The notes below the pieces were generated by a model that was given only the letters and a program-made list of their open reading frames with translations, searched no databases and was not told the DNA's origin. Position numbers and translations under genes: made by a program. 54,644 bases of DNA from Clostridia bacterium. Its GTDB lineage: Bacteria > Bacillota > Clostridia > Christensenellales > CAG-138. The DNA lies in contig JAFYOP010000013.1 of the NCBI GenBank assembly GCA_017547885.1, forward strand, positions 1-54,644, written 5' to 3'. Positions 40,822-49,657 of this stretch are shown in pieces (positions within the stretch are counted from its first letter, which is position 1; each line of letters opens with the position of its first letter).

Positions 40822-41948
40822 TCTATCTTGACAATGCGGCAACCACCATGCGAAAGCCCGAGGGGGTGATCGCGGCGGTTGTAAAGGCAATGGAATCCAT
40901 GGGCAACAGCTCCCGGGGCACCCACGAGGGGGCGCTGGACGCTGCCCGCAGCGTGTACCGCACAAGGGTAAAGCTTGGGCGCATGTTTGGCTGCGCTGCC
41001 GAGCGGGTGGTATTTACCTGCAATTCCACCGAGGCGCTGAATATTGCCATATCCGGCACCATAGACAGCGGCCACCACGTTATATCCACAGACCTTGAGC
41101 ACAATTCCGTGCTGCGTCCTCTTTACCGCCTGCAGGAGGAAAAGGGAGTAGAGCTGAGCTTTGTGCCGGCGGATAAGAAGGGCAATGTGGACTACGCTGA
41201 CTTTGAGCGGCTGATGAAGCCCAATACAAAGGCGATAGTCTGCACCCACGCATCCAACCTGACAGGCAACCATATAGACATTCGGCGTGTGGGCGAGATC
41301 GCCCACAGCCGCGGCGCGCTGCTGATAGTGGACGCCTCCCAGACCGCAGGCGCTTTCCCCATCAGCATAAAGGAGATGAGTGTGGACGTGCTGTGCTTTA
41401 CGGGACATAAGAGCCTTATGGGCCCACAGGGCACAGGCGGCCTCTGCGTTGGCGAGGGAGTGGAGATACGTCCCTTTAAGGTGGGGGGCTCAGGCGTTCA
41501 GTCCTACAGCAGGACACAGCCCACGGAATATCCCACCCGCCTTGAGGCGGGCACACTCAACGGCCACGGCATAGCGGGCCTTGGCGCGGCGCTGGATTTT
41601 ATAGAAGAAGTTGGCATGGATGTTATATTTGAAAAGGAACACCGGCTGATGACCCGCTTTTATGAAGGGGTAAAGGACATAGAAGGCGTAACTGTATACG
41701 GCGACTTTTCCCGTAAGAGAAGTCCCGTTGTGGCGCTGAACATAAAGGATTACGATTCCTCCGCCGTGTCGGACGAGCTTTCGGAAGAATACGACATAGC
41801 CACCCGCCCCGGCGCACACTGCGCCCCGAGGATGCACACAGCCCTTGGTACTGTTGAGCAGGGGGCTGTCCGCTTCAGCTTTGCTTACTTTAACACCGAG
41901 GATGAGGTGGATACTGCCATACAGGCCGTAAGGGAGATCGCCCAATGA
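40818..41948 (+). CDS. Class V aminotransferase, cysteine desulfurase/selenocysteine lyase of the Se-hydroxylase trait
   Basis: 376 residues. PLP enzyme: YLDNAATTMRKP at the start, Lys198 in FTGHKSLMGPQGTGG forming the Schiff base, His-Asp pairing region VDASQTAG, and catalytic Cys335 in HCAPRMHTALG. Its look (RPGAHCAP, GTLNGHGIAGL) fits the subfamily typified by Enterococcus EF2568, found in selenium-dependent molybdenum hydroxylase loci. It would mobilise sulfur or selenium from cysteine or selenocysteine for YedF and DUF3343. It begins with GTG at 40818, overlapping the YedF stop. Confidence 0.88.
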   Translation: MIYLDNAATTMRKPEGVIAAVVKAMESMGNSSRGTHEGALDAARSVYRTRVKLGRMFGCAAERVVFTCNSTEALNIAISGTIDSGHHVISTDLEHNSVLRPLYRLQEEKGVELSFVPADKKGNVDYADFERLMKPNTKAIVCTHASNLTGNHIDIRRVGEIAHSRGALLIVDASQTAGAFPISIKEMSVDVLCFTGHKSLMGPQGTGGLCVGEGVEIRPFKVGGSGVQSYSRTQPTEYPTRLEAGTLNGHGIAGLGAALDFIEEVGMDVIFEKEHRLMTRFYEGVKDIEGVTVYGDFSRKRSPVVALNIKDYDSSAVSDELSEEYDIATRPGAHCAPRMHTALGTVEQGAVRFSFAYFNTEDEVDTAIQAVREIAQ

Positions 41949-42181
41949 GAGAAAAGCGGCTGTATCTTGTAATAACCTTCCACACCACCTCTGCTGCCAT
42001 GGCCATGGAGTCCCTCTGTGCCGAAAAGGGACTTCCCGGGCGGCTGATACCTGTGCCCCGTGAGATAACCGCCGGCTGCGGCATGGCGTTTCGGGCGGAA
42101 GTGGAGCAGGAGCAGAGCCTGCTGGAGGCTGCCGGGGCAGCGGATATACAGGTGGACGGAGTGCATAAACTTGTAATTTAA
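41945..42181 (+). CDS. DUF3343 putative Se/S carrier protein
   Basis: 78 residues. The DUF3343 fold signature is visible: YLVITFHTTSAAMAME, GLPGRLIPVPREITAGCGMAF. The GCGM Cys is the likely carrier residue. It starts within ATGA of the desulfurase stop. Together with yedF and the desulfurase it forms the three-gene kit that marks the selenium-dependent molybdenum hydroxylase trait. SelD and the hydroxylase itself are not in this window. Confidence 0.88.
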   Translation: MREKRLYLVITFHTTSAAMAMESLCAEKGLPGRLIPVPREITAGCGMAFRAEVEQEQSLLEAAGAADIQVDGVHKLVI

Positions 42182-42213
42182 CGGAAAAATACAAAACATA
42201 AGTATGCGATAAA

Positions 42214-42248
42214 GGAGCCCCCTTTCAGAAAAAAGGGGCTTCTTTTTT
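42214..42248 (+). terminator. Terminator of the LysR-yedF operon
   Basis: GGAGCCCCCTTT and AAAGGGGCT pair with one bulged C around CAGAA, then TCTTTTTT. Confidence 0.75.
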
Positions 42249-42392
42249 GCGCTCCGCAATGGGGATCTAGGCAGGGTGTTCCTCGTTAAATGAAAAGCGA
42301 AGGGACTGAATAAAATATATTATAAATATGGTTCAAAACATAGGAAATTTAACATTTTTTTTGATTTTACATATGGTGTTTTTATTTTTCTT

Positions 42393-42401
42393 TGATATAA
42401 T
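42393..42401 (+). promoter_or_regulatory. Extended -10 promoter of the mgl operon
   Basis: TGATATAAT: a TGn extension directly before a perfect TATAAT (42396-42401), in a very AT-rich leader. The -35 region is poor (ATGGTG), as is common with extended -10 promoters. Confidence 0.5.
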
Positions 42402-42456
42402 GTTAAAGGTACAAATCGAATATCGGTTTGTAAAATAATTTGGAGGTTTTCACTAA

Positions 42457-43581
42457 ATGAAGAAGTTCTTTGCAATCGCTCTGGCTCTCGTTATGGCTCT
42501 GGCCATGGTAGCCTGCGCAAAGCCCGCTGACGCTCCCGCTGCTGAAGAAGCTGCTCCCGCTGCTGACGCCGCTAAGGTAGTTGTATTCTGGTATGATGAG
42601 TCCGACGTATATCTCAGCTCCGTTCGTGACGCCATGAACACTGAGTTCGCCGCTCTGGGCATCACCCCCGACAACCAGTTCGCCGCTAACAACCAGACCA
42701 CTCAGCTGGACCAGATCAACACCGCTATCGCCGGCGGCGCTGACATTCTGGTTGTAAACCAGGTAACTTCCGGTGCTTCCGATACCGCTGAGGACATCAT
42801 CGCTGCTGCCGGTGATATCCCCGTTGTATTCTTCAACCGCGCTATCGGCGTTGACGGTGCTGATGTTACCGTTCTCGAGAACAACGCTTCCATCGCCTTC
42901 ATCGGTACCGACGCTCCCGCTGCCGGTCACATGCAGGGCAAGATGATCGGTGACTACGTAGTTGCCAACTACGATGCCATCGACCTGAACAAGGACGGCG
43001 TTATCTCCTACGCTATGATGAAGGGCGACGAGGCCAACGTAGAGGCTATCTATCGCACCCAGTTCGGTCTGGAAGACGCTAACCTGGTAATCGAAGCTGC
43101 CGGTAAGCCCGCTCTCCAGTACTTTGATGCTGCCAACACTGACTGCTACCAGGTAGACCAGGCCGGCGCATGGTCCGCTGCCGCTGCCAAGGAATACATG
43201 GACACCAACTTCGTTTCCTACAACGAGGCCAATGGCAACATGATCGAGCTGGTAATCTGCAACAACGACGGTATGGCTGAAGGCGTTATCGCTTCTCTGC
43301 AGGAGAAGGGCTACAATGTAGACGGCGCCCATGTTGTTCCCGTATTCGGTGTTGACGCTACCGACAACGCTAAGGCCCTCATCGCTGAAGGCGCTATGAC
43401 CGGTACCATCAAGCAGGACGCTCAGGGTATGGCTGCTGCAGTAAGCCAGACCGTTAAGGCTATCGTAGAAGGTTCCGCTCCCGTTGATGCCATCGCCGGC
43501 CTCACCGACGAGCGCTTCTCCATCGCTCCCGAAGTAGCTACCAAGCTGTATGTTGCTTACGCTCCCTACACCGGCGAGTAA
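42457..43581 (+). CDS. mglB: Galactose/methyl-galactoside ABC transporter substrate-binding lipoprotein
   Basis: 374 residues. Signal peptide ending LAMVAC (lipid-anchored Cys20), Ala/Pro/Glu linker, then a periplasmic-binding fold type I. Galactose/glucose-binding traits include NNQTTQLDQINTAIAGGADIL, VFFNRAIG, the calcium-binding loop DLNKDGVISY, CNNDGMAEG and PVFGVDATDNAKALIAEGAM. It binds galactose or glucose outside the membrane for MglAC. Codon choice is strongly biased (GCT, GTA, AAC, GAC), fitting high expression. GGAGG lies ten bases upstream. An intrinsic terminator follows the gene. Confidence 0.93.
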   Translation: MKKFFAIALALVMALAMVACAKPADAPAAEEAAPAADAAKVVVFWYDESDVYLSSVRDAMNTEFAALGITPDNQFAANNQTTQLDQINTAIAGGADILVVNQVTSGASDTAEDIIAAAGDIPVVFFNRAIGVDGADVTVLENNASIAFIGTDAPAAGHMQGKMIGDYVVANYDAIDLNKDGVISYAMMKGDEANVEAIYRTQFGLEDANLVIEAAGKPALQYFDAANTDCYQVDQAGAWSAAAAKEYMDTNFVSYNEANGNMIELVICNNDGMAEGVIASLQEKGYNVDGAHVVPVFGVDATDNAKALIAEGAMTGTIKQDAQGMAAAVSQTVKAIVEGSAPVDAIAGLTDERFSIAPEVATKLYVAYAPYTGE

Positions 43582-43613
43582 TCAAGCACATCACAATTCG
43601 CTAAACTTTTTAG

Positions 43614-43647
43614 GGCAGCTGTCGCATTCAGCGGCAGCTGCCTTTTT
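43614..43647 (+). terminator. Intrinsic terminator between mglB and mglA
   Basis: 12-bp stem GGCAGCTGTCGC / GCGGCAGCTGCC (one G-T pair), loop ATTCA, then TTTTT. Readthrough would give the downstream genes at lower level than mglB. Confidence 0.88.
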
Positions 43648-43796
43648 CAAAATCAGGTCCGGTATGTCCGGTAGGGAACGGTAAACACCGCTCCGACAAA
43701 TCTTTCATGAAGGACGGGAAGCTATGCTTACCGTTCTCTATCGCGTTTTAACAGCGGCATACCGCGATAAAATTTGCAAGGGAGGAAAAAGGCAAC

Positions 43797-45296
43797 ATGG
43801 AGCAGAACACTCTGCTTAAAATGGTAGGGATCACCAAAACATTCCCCGGCGTAAAGGCTCTGGACAACGTTAATTTCGAAGTCAAGGCCGGTACGGTCCA
43901 TGCTCTCATGGGCGAAAACGGCGCCGGCAAGTCTACTCTGATGAAGTGCCTCTTCGGCATCTACGGCAAGGATAAGGGAAATATCTACCTTGACGGCAAA
44001 GAGATAGACTTTAAAAACAGCAAGGAGGCCCTGGATCACGGCGTAGCAATGGTTCATCAGGAGCTGAACCAGGCCCTCAAGCGCAGCGTTATGGATAACA
44101 TATGGCTGGGCCGCTATCCCAAGATTGGCGGCATAGCCGTTAACGAAAAGAAAATGTACAAGGATACCATGGCGGTATTTGAGGAGCTTGGCATAAACGT
44201 TGACCCTCACCGCATAATGAGCACCATGCCGGTATCCCAGCGCCAGATGGTGGAGATCGCCAAGGCCGTTTCCTATAATTCCAAGATAATCGTATTCGAC
44301 GAGCCTACCTCCTCCCTTACCGAGGAAGAAGTAGAGCACCTCTTCGAAATAATCAACATGCTCCGCAGCAGGGGCGTGGGCATCGTATACATCTCCCACA
44401 AGATGGCCGAGATAAAGCGCATTTCCGACTACATCACCGTAATGCGCGACGGCAAGTGGGTGGCCACCGAAAAAGCGGAAGACCTTGAGATGAACGACAT
44501 TATACGCCTGATGGTAGGCCGCGAGCTCACCAATCAGTTCCCTCCCAAAACCAATGTACCCGGCGAGGTTTACCTTAAGGTAGAAGGCATCACCGGCATG
44601 TACAATCAGCTTAAGGATGTAAGCTTTGAGGCACGCAGGGGCGAGATAGTGGGCCTTGCCGGTCTGGACAGCTCCGGCCGTACCGAGACCCTTGAAAGTA
44701 TATTCGGCATCCGCACCCGCAAGGAGGGTAAAATCTTCCTTGACGGCAAGCCCTGCCTCAATCGCCATGCCAATGAATCCATAAAGAACGGCTTTGCTCT
44801 GCTTACCGAAGAGCGCCGCGCCACCGGCATATTCGGCGTGCTGAACATCAGGGATAATACCGTTATCTCCAGCCTTAAGCGGCATAAGCGCTTTGGCCTG
44901 TACCTGAGCGAAAAATCCCAGAGGGAGGATACCCAGCGCTACATCGACGCCATGCGCACCAAGACCCCCTCTCAGGAGACCAAGATACGCAGCCTTTCCG
45001 GCGGTAACCAGCAGAAGGTCATCATTGGCCGCTGGCTGCTTACCGAGCCCGAGGTGCTGCTGCTGGACGAGCCCACCCGCGGCATAGACGTAGGCGCAAA
45101 GTACGAGATATATCAGCTGATACTGGACCTTGCCAACAAGGGCAAGACCGTATTGATGGTATCATCCGAAATGCCCGAGCTGCTGGGCGTATGCGACAGG
45201 ATAGTCGTAATGTCCGGCGGGCGTGTTGCCGGCGAGGTCGACGCCCGCAATACCACTCAGGAAGAAATCATGACCCTTGCTGCCAAGTATGTATAA
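43797..45296 (+). CDS. mglA: Galactose/methyl-galactoside import ATP-binding protein
   Basis: 499 residues, two ABC domains. The first has [26 protein letters not shown]; the second has the degenerate Walker [10 protein letters not shown] and intact [15 protein letters not shown] and [13 protein letters not shown], as in E. coli MglA and RbsA. It powers the MglC channel. ATG 43797 follows GGGAGGAAAAAGG. The 215-base gap after mglB holds the terminator, with no gene. Confidence 0.95.
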   Translation: MEQNTLLKMVGITKTFPGVKALDNVNFEVKAGTVHALMGENGAGKSTLMKCLFGIYGKDKGNIYLDGKEIDFKNSKEALDHGVAMVHQELNQALKRSVMDNIWLGRYPKIGGIAVNEKKMYKDTMAVFEELGINVDPHRIMSTMPVSQRQMVEIAKAVSYNSKIIVFDEPTSSLTEEEVEHLFEIINMLRSRGVGIVYISHKMAEIKRISDYITVMRDGKWVATEKAEDLEMNDIIRLMVGRELTNQFPPKTNVPGEVYLKVEGITGMYNQLKDVSFEARRGEIVGLAGLDSSGRTETLESIFGIRTRKEGKIFLDGKPCLNRHANESIKNGFALLTEERRATGIFGVLNIRDNTVISSLKRHKRFGLYLSEKSQREDTQRYIDAMRTKTPSQETKIRSLSGGNQQKVIIGRWLLTEPEVLLLDEPTRGIDVGAKYEIYQLILDLANKGKTVLMVSSEMPELLGVCDRIVVMSGGRVAGEVDARNTTQEEIMTLAAKYV

Positions 45297-45310
45297 GGAG
45301 GTAGAAAACC

Positions 45311-46393
45311 ATGACTAACCCCATCGCAAATCTCCAGCGCGTATCCGCTGACTATAAAACCATGGACAAGAAGGATAAGAAGCGTTTCTGGACTGACATG
45401 ATCCTGAATAACGCCCTGTATATCCTCATGGCCATATTCATCATCTACACCGCAATCGAACAGCCCAACTTCCTTACCCTGGGCTCCTTCGCAAACCTGA
45501 TCACTCAGGTAGCCGCATACCTGCCTCTGGCCCTTGGTATCGCCGGCTGTATCGTACTTACCGGTACTGACCTTTCCGCAGGCCGCGTAGTAGGTCTTAC
45601 CGCCGCCATCGCAGGCGTGTTCATGCAGAAGACTGACTTTGCCAACAAGATGTTTGCCAATCTGCCCGCCATCAACGGCTGGTGGATAGCCGCTACCCTG
45701 CTGGCTGTAATCGCCATCGGTGCAGTTATCGGCCTTGTAAACGGCTTCTTCGTAGCCAAGTTCAGCCTGCATCCCTTCATCGTGACCCTTTCCACCCAGC
45801 TGATCACCTACGGTATCATACTGTGGTTCTTTGCCCTTAACGGCAACAACGGCCAGCCTATCTCCGGCCTCAGCGCCGAGTACAAGAACTTCGTAGGCGG
45901 CGCAATGTTCCGTCTTGGCGGCGTTGCGGTTCCCAGATACGTGCTGTATGCCGTTATCCTTACCGCCCTTATGTGGTTCATCTGGAATAAGACCACCTTT
46001 GGCAAGAACATGTTTGCGGTAGGTTCCAACGCAGAGGCCGCCAAGGTTTCCGGCGTAAACGTATTCCTCACCACCATGCTGGTACACACCCTTGCAGGCG
46101 CCATGTACGGCTATGCCGGCTTCATCGAGGGCGTTCGTGCAGGCTCCGTTGCAGCCAGCACCGGCCTTAACGCAGAGTGCGACGCAATTGCGGCCTGCGT
46201 TATCGGCGGCGTATCCTTCGTAGGTGGTACCGGTAAGATCAGCGGCATCATCCTTGGCGTATTCGTTCTGCGCATCATCTTCGTTGCGCTGACCATGCTG
46301 GGCGTTGACTCTTCCTCCCTTTACATCATCAAGGGCGCCATCATCCTCTGCGCATGCGCACTGGATATGCGTAAGTACCTGGTAAAGAAATAA
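45311..46393 (+). CDS. mglC: Galactose/methyl-galactoside ABC transporter permease
   Basis: 360 residues with about ten membrane helices. Family motifs: LGIAGCIVLTGTDLSAGRVVGL, GLVNGFFVAKFSLHPFIVTL and GKNMFAVGSNAEAAKVSGVN, then AMYGYAGFIEGVR and GGVSFVGGTGKISG. Forms the homodimeric channel for MglA/MglB. It follows AAGGAGG and shares one base with the next start (TAATG). Confidence 0.95.
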   Translation: MTNPIANLQRVSADYKTMDKKDKKRFWTDMILNNALYILMAIFIIYTAIEQPNFLTLGSFANLITQVAAYLPLALGIAGCIVLTGTDLSAGRVVGLTAAIAGVFMQKTDFANKMFANLPAINGWWIAATLLAVIAIGAVIGLVNGFFVAKFSLHPFIVTLSTQLITYGIILWFFALNGNNGQPISGLSAEYKNFVGGAMFRLGGVAVPRYVLYAVILTALMWFIWNKTTFGKNMFAVGSNAEAAKVSGVNVFLTTMLVHTLAGAMYGYAGFIEGVRAGSVAASTGLNAECDAIAACVIGGVSFVGGTGKISGIILGVFVLRIIFVALTMLGVDSSSLYIIKGAIILCACALDMRKYLVKK

Positions 46394-46773
46394 TGGAAGA
46401 AAACCGCCAAAATCCCAATCCGGAACAGGAACAGCTGCCAAAGTTTCGCGGGCTTTACCGCCATGTAAAGATATCCGTAAAGGCGCTGGACCGCATCATT
46501 GTGGCCTGCATTGCGGTTATCGTGATACTGGTGGCGCTGGAGCTTCGCGATCCCGGCTTTACCATTACCTTTGATTCCCGGGGCGGCAGCGACGTTGCCC
46601 CGCAGAATCAAATGTACGGCGAGCTGCTGGAGCAGCCGGAGCCTCCCACCCGTGAAGGCTATACCTTTACGGGCTGGTATACGGATGCGGCCTGCTATGA
46701 GCTGTGGGACACACAAAACAAAACCATAGAAACGGATATGACCCTCTACGCCGGATGGGAAAAGCTTGAATAG
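46393..46773 (+). CDS. Single-span membrane protein with one InlB B-repeat
   Basis: 126 residues: polar N-terminus, one membrane helix (about 34-51, RIIVACIAVIVILVALEL), then an extracellular part consisting of essentially one Listeria-Bacteroides (InlB B) repeat, with ITFDSRGGS, PTREGYTFTGWYTDAAC and TLYAGWEKLE. Such repeats usually occur in long surface adhesins. Here a single copy is translationally coupled to mglC, which makes an adhesin role unlikely and a transporter-accessory role worth testing. A terminator follows. Confidence 0.8.
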   Translation: MEENRQNPNPEQEQLPKFRGLYRHVKISVKALDRIIVACIAVIVILVALELRDPGFTITFDSRGGSDVAPQNQMYGELLEQPEPPTREGYTFTGWYTDAACYELWDTQNKTIETDMTLYAGWEKLE

Positions 46774-46780
46774 CAAACAT

Positions 46781-46820
46781 ATCCCCCGGTGCAATAAAGG
46801 CATCGGGGGATGTTTCATAT
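46781..46820 (+). terminator. Probable terminator between the mgl and galKT genes
   Basis: ATCCCCCGGTGC pairs with GCATCGGGGGAT over 12 bp (one G-T pair), loop AATAAAG. The following tract, GTTTCATATT, is only weakly U-rich, so readthrough into galK is likely. Confidence 0.6.
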
Positions 46821-46863
46821 TCCAAACCCAATGTACGATCAATCTTATATAAGGGGAAAACTT

Positions 46864-48081
46864 ATGTCTGTACCTTCCTTGATATTATCCAAGCAAATGA
46901 AAGAAACCCTTGACGCAGGCTTTGCCGCAGCGTTTGGCGGCGCGCCGGAGCGTTATTTTTCCGCCCCCGGCCGCACCGAGATAGGCGGCAACCATACCGA
47001 CCATCAGCGGGGCAGGGTGCTTGCGGGCGCGGTAAACCTTGATACCGTGGCGGCGGTGCGCCTTAACGGCTCCAATATTATACGTGTTCAGTCTCAGGGC
47101 TATCCCATGTGCACCGTAGACCTTTCCGTAATGGAACCCCAGACTGAGGAAGTAAATACCACTCCCGCCCTTATAAGGGGCGTTGCGGCACGCTTTGCCC
47201 AGATGGGCTGCAGCGTGACAGGCTTTGACGCATACTGTGAATCCACCGTGCTGCCCGGCAGCGGCCTTTCCTCCTCTGCCGCCTTTGAGGTGCTGGTGGG
47301 CACTATAATAAACCACCTGTTCTTTGAGGGCAGGGTTTCTCAGCCTGAGGTGGCCATGATAGGCCAGTACGCCGAGAATGTATTCTTTGGCAAGCCCTGC
47401 GGCCTTATGGACCAGACCGCATCCGCCGTCGGCAACCTTGTTGCCATAGACTTTTTTGACAAGGACAACCCTGTGATAAAGCCTGTGGACTTTGACTTTG
47501 CCGCATGCGGCCATGCCCTGTGCATAATAGATACCCGTGCAAGCCACGCAGACCTTACCGACGAATACGCTGCGATACCTAACGAGATAAAGGGCGTTGC
47601 CGCATACTTTGGCAAGGAAGTGCTGACCCAGATAGATGAAAGGGAATTCTACGCCGCCATACCCGCCCTGCGTGAGCAGTGCGGCGACCGGGCCGTAATG
47701 CGCGCCATGCATTTTTACAGCGAAAACGCCAGAGTGCCCAAGCAGGTGGAAGCCCTTGAGAGAGGGGATTTTGATACCTTCCTGAGCCTCATAAAGGAGA
47801 GCGGACATTCCTCATATATGTATCTGCAGAATGTTATCCCCGCAGGCTACAAGGCCCATCAGGATGTGGCGATAGCACTTGCGCTGTGTGAGCATTTCCT
47901 TGATGGCAGAGGTGCATACCGTGTTCACGGCGGCGGCTTTGCAGGCACAGTTCAGGCCTTCGTGCCCTTTGACATACTGGACAGCTTTGTTGCGGGCATG
48001 GACAGCGTGCTGGGCGAAGGTGCCTGCCATGTGCTGCGCATACGTCCTCAGGGCGGCGTGGAGATGGAGGTGGAGGCATGA
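46864..48081 (+). CDS. galK: Galactokinase
   Basis: 405 residues, GHMP kinase fold. Galactokinase signature GRTEIGGNHTDHQRG, the ATP loop GSGLSSSAAFEVLVG and late VHGGGFAGTVQAFV are all present. Phosphorylates alpha-galactose at C1 with ATP. I use ATG 46864, eight bases after AGGGGA; the frame is open from 46810 but that part overlaps the terminator. Its stop overlaps the galT start as ATGA. Confidence 0.94.
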   Translation: MSVPSLILSKQMKETLDAGFAAAFGGAPERYFSAPGRTEIGGNHTDHQRGRVLAGAVNLDTVAAVRLNGSNIIRVQSQGYPMCTVDLSVMEPQTEEVNTTPALIRGVAARFAQMGCSVTGFDAYCESTVLPGSGLSSSAAFEVLVGTIINHLFFEGRVSQPEVAMIGQYAENVFFGKPCGLMDQTASAVGNLVAIDFFDKDNPVIKPVDFDFAACGHALCIIDTRASHADLTDEYAAIPNEIKGVAAYFGKEVLTQIDEREFYAAIPALREQCGDRAVMRAMHFYSENARVPKQVEALERGDFDTFLSLIKESGHSSYMYLQNVIPAGYKAHQDVAIALALCEHFLDGRGAYRVHGGGFAGTVQAFVPFDILDSFVAGMDSVLGEGACHVLRIRPQGGVEMEVEA

Positions 48082-49571
48082 TATACACCTATATCGACTC
48101 CCTTGTAAACTACGCCGTAAACTGCGGCCTTGCAGAGGATGCAGACCGAAGGGTGCTTACCAATAGGCTGATGGATATACTGAGGCTGGATGATTACGTT
48201 CCTTCGGACAAGCCTCTTATTGAGGATATTGAGGAGATACTGGCGGGGATACTGGACTATGCCGTATCCGCAGGCCTCTGCGATGATGGCATTACCGCAC
48301 GGGACATATTCGATACCCGCATAATGGGCGCGGTCACTCCCATGCCCCGTGAGGTGATATCCACCTTCCATAGCCTGTACCATGAGGACCCTGTAAAGGC
48401 CACCGACTGGTATTATAAGTTTTCCTGCGATACCGACTATATCCGCCGCTATCGCATAAAGAAGGACATGCGATGGAAGTATCAGAGCGAATACGGGGAG
48501 CTGGACATCACCATAAACCTTTCCAAGCCGGAAAAGGACCCCAAGGCAATCGCCGCCGCAAAGAACGCCCCCCAGACAGCGTACCCCAAGTGCCAGCTGT
48601 GCGCTGAAAATGAGGGCTACGCGGGACGTATGAACCACCCCGCCCGTGCAAACCACCGCATACTGCCCATAGAGGTATGCGGCGAGGACTGGTTCCTGCA
48701 GTACAGCCCCTATGTGTACTATAACGAGCACTGCATAGTGTTCAATTCACTGCATATCCCCATGAAGATAGACCGCTCTGCCTTTGCAAAGCTCCTTAGC
48801 TTTGTGGGCAGCTTTCCCCACTACTTCGTGGGCTCCAATGCGGACCTGCCCATAGTGGGCGGCTCCATACTTAGCCATGAGCACTTTCAGGGCGGCCATT
48901 ATACCTTTGCCATGGAAAACGCCCCTGTGGAGGAGGCTATTGCCTTCCGGGGCTATGAGGACATACAGGCCGGCATAGTAAAGTGGCCCATGAGCGTAAT
49001 ACGCCTTCAGGGCAATGACCCTGAGCGTATAGCCGACCTTGCGGAGAAAATACTCACCGCATGGCGGGGCTATTCCGATGAAACTGTGGGAGTTGTGGCC
49101 TTCTCCGATGGGGAACCCCACAACACCATCACCCCCATTGCCCGCCGCAGAGGAGAAGCCTACGAGCTGGATCTGGTGCTGCGCTGCAACATTACCACCG
49201 AAGAGCATCCCATGGGCGTGTTCCATCCCCATGGGGACAAGCACAACATCAAGAAGGAAAATATAGGCCTCATAGAGGTAATGGGCCTTGCGGTGCTGCC
49301 CAGCCGCCTTAAGTCCGAGCTTACGCTGCTTGCCCGGGCCGCCGCAGAGGGCAGGGATGTGTCCGGGGATGAGACCCTTGGCAAGCACAGCGCCTGGCTG
49401 GACACCCTCAGGCAGAAGCACACCTTTACAGAGGAAAACGCCCTGGATATCATACTTGAGGAAACAGGACGGGTGTTTGCCGCAGTCCTTGAGGACGCAG
49501 GCGTATACAAGAACACCCCCGAGGGAAGAGCCGCCTTCCTGCGCTTTGCGGATGAGGTGAACAAGGCATAG
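48078..49571 (+). CDS. galT: Galactose-1-phosphate uridylyltransferase, Firmicutes (class II) type
   Basis: 497 residues, the long form found in Firmicutes (E. coli GalT is about 348). Motifs include NHRILPIEVCGEDWFLQYSPY, HCIVFNSLHIPM, FVGSNADLPIVGGSILSHEHFQGG (the His-x-x-phosphoryl region) and HNTITPIARRR. It swaps UMP between UDP-glucose and galactose 1-phosphate. Coupled to galK; UDP-galactose is then returned to UDP-glucose by GalE. Confidence 0.94.
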   Translation: MIYTYIDSLVNYAVNCGLAEDADRRVLTNRLMDILRLDDYVPSDKPLIEDIEEILAGILDYAVSAGLCDDGITARDIFDTRIMGAVTPMPREVISTFHSLYHEDPVKATDWYYKFSCDTDYIRRYRIKKDMRWKYQSEYGELDITINLSKPEKDPKAIAAAKNAPQTAYPKCQLCAENEGYAGRMNHPARANHRILPIEVCGEDWFLQYSPYVYYNEHCIVFNSLHIPMKIDRSAFAKLLSFVGSFPHYFVGSNADLPIVGGSILSHEHFQGGHYTFAMENAPVEEAIAFRGYEDIQAGIVKWPMSVIRLQGNDPERIADLAEKILTAWRGYSDETVGVVAFSDGEPHNTITPIARRRGEAYELDLVLRCNITTEEHPMGVFHPHGDKHNIKKENIGLIEVMGLAVLPSRLKSELTLLARAAAEGRDVSGDETLGKHSAWLDTLRQKHTFTEENALDIILEETGRVFAAVLEDAGVYKNTPEGRAAFLRFADEVNKA

Positions 49572-49609
49572 CAAATAAACGCAGAGCGGAATGTAAAATA
49601 ATGCAATTT

Positions 49610-49646
49610 AAAAGACCGTGGATGATTTAATCCACGGTCTTTTTTA
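49610..49646. terminator. Bidirectional terminator between galT and hppA
   Basis: AAAAGACCGTGGAT / ATCCACGGTCTTTT, 14-bp stem, loop GATTTA, with T residues on both strands. Confidence 0.93.
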
Positions 49647-49657
49647 TCGCTGTGATT

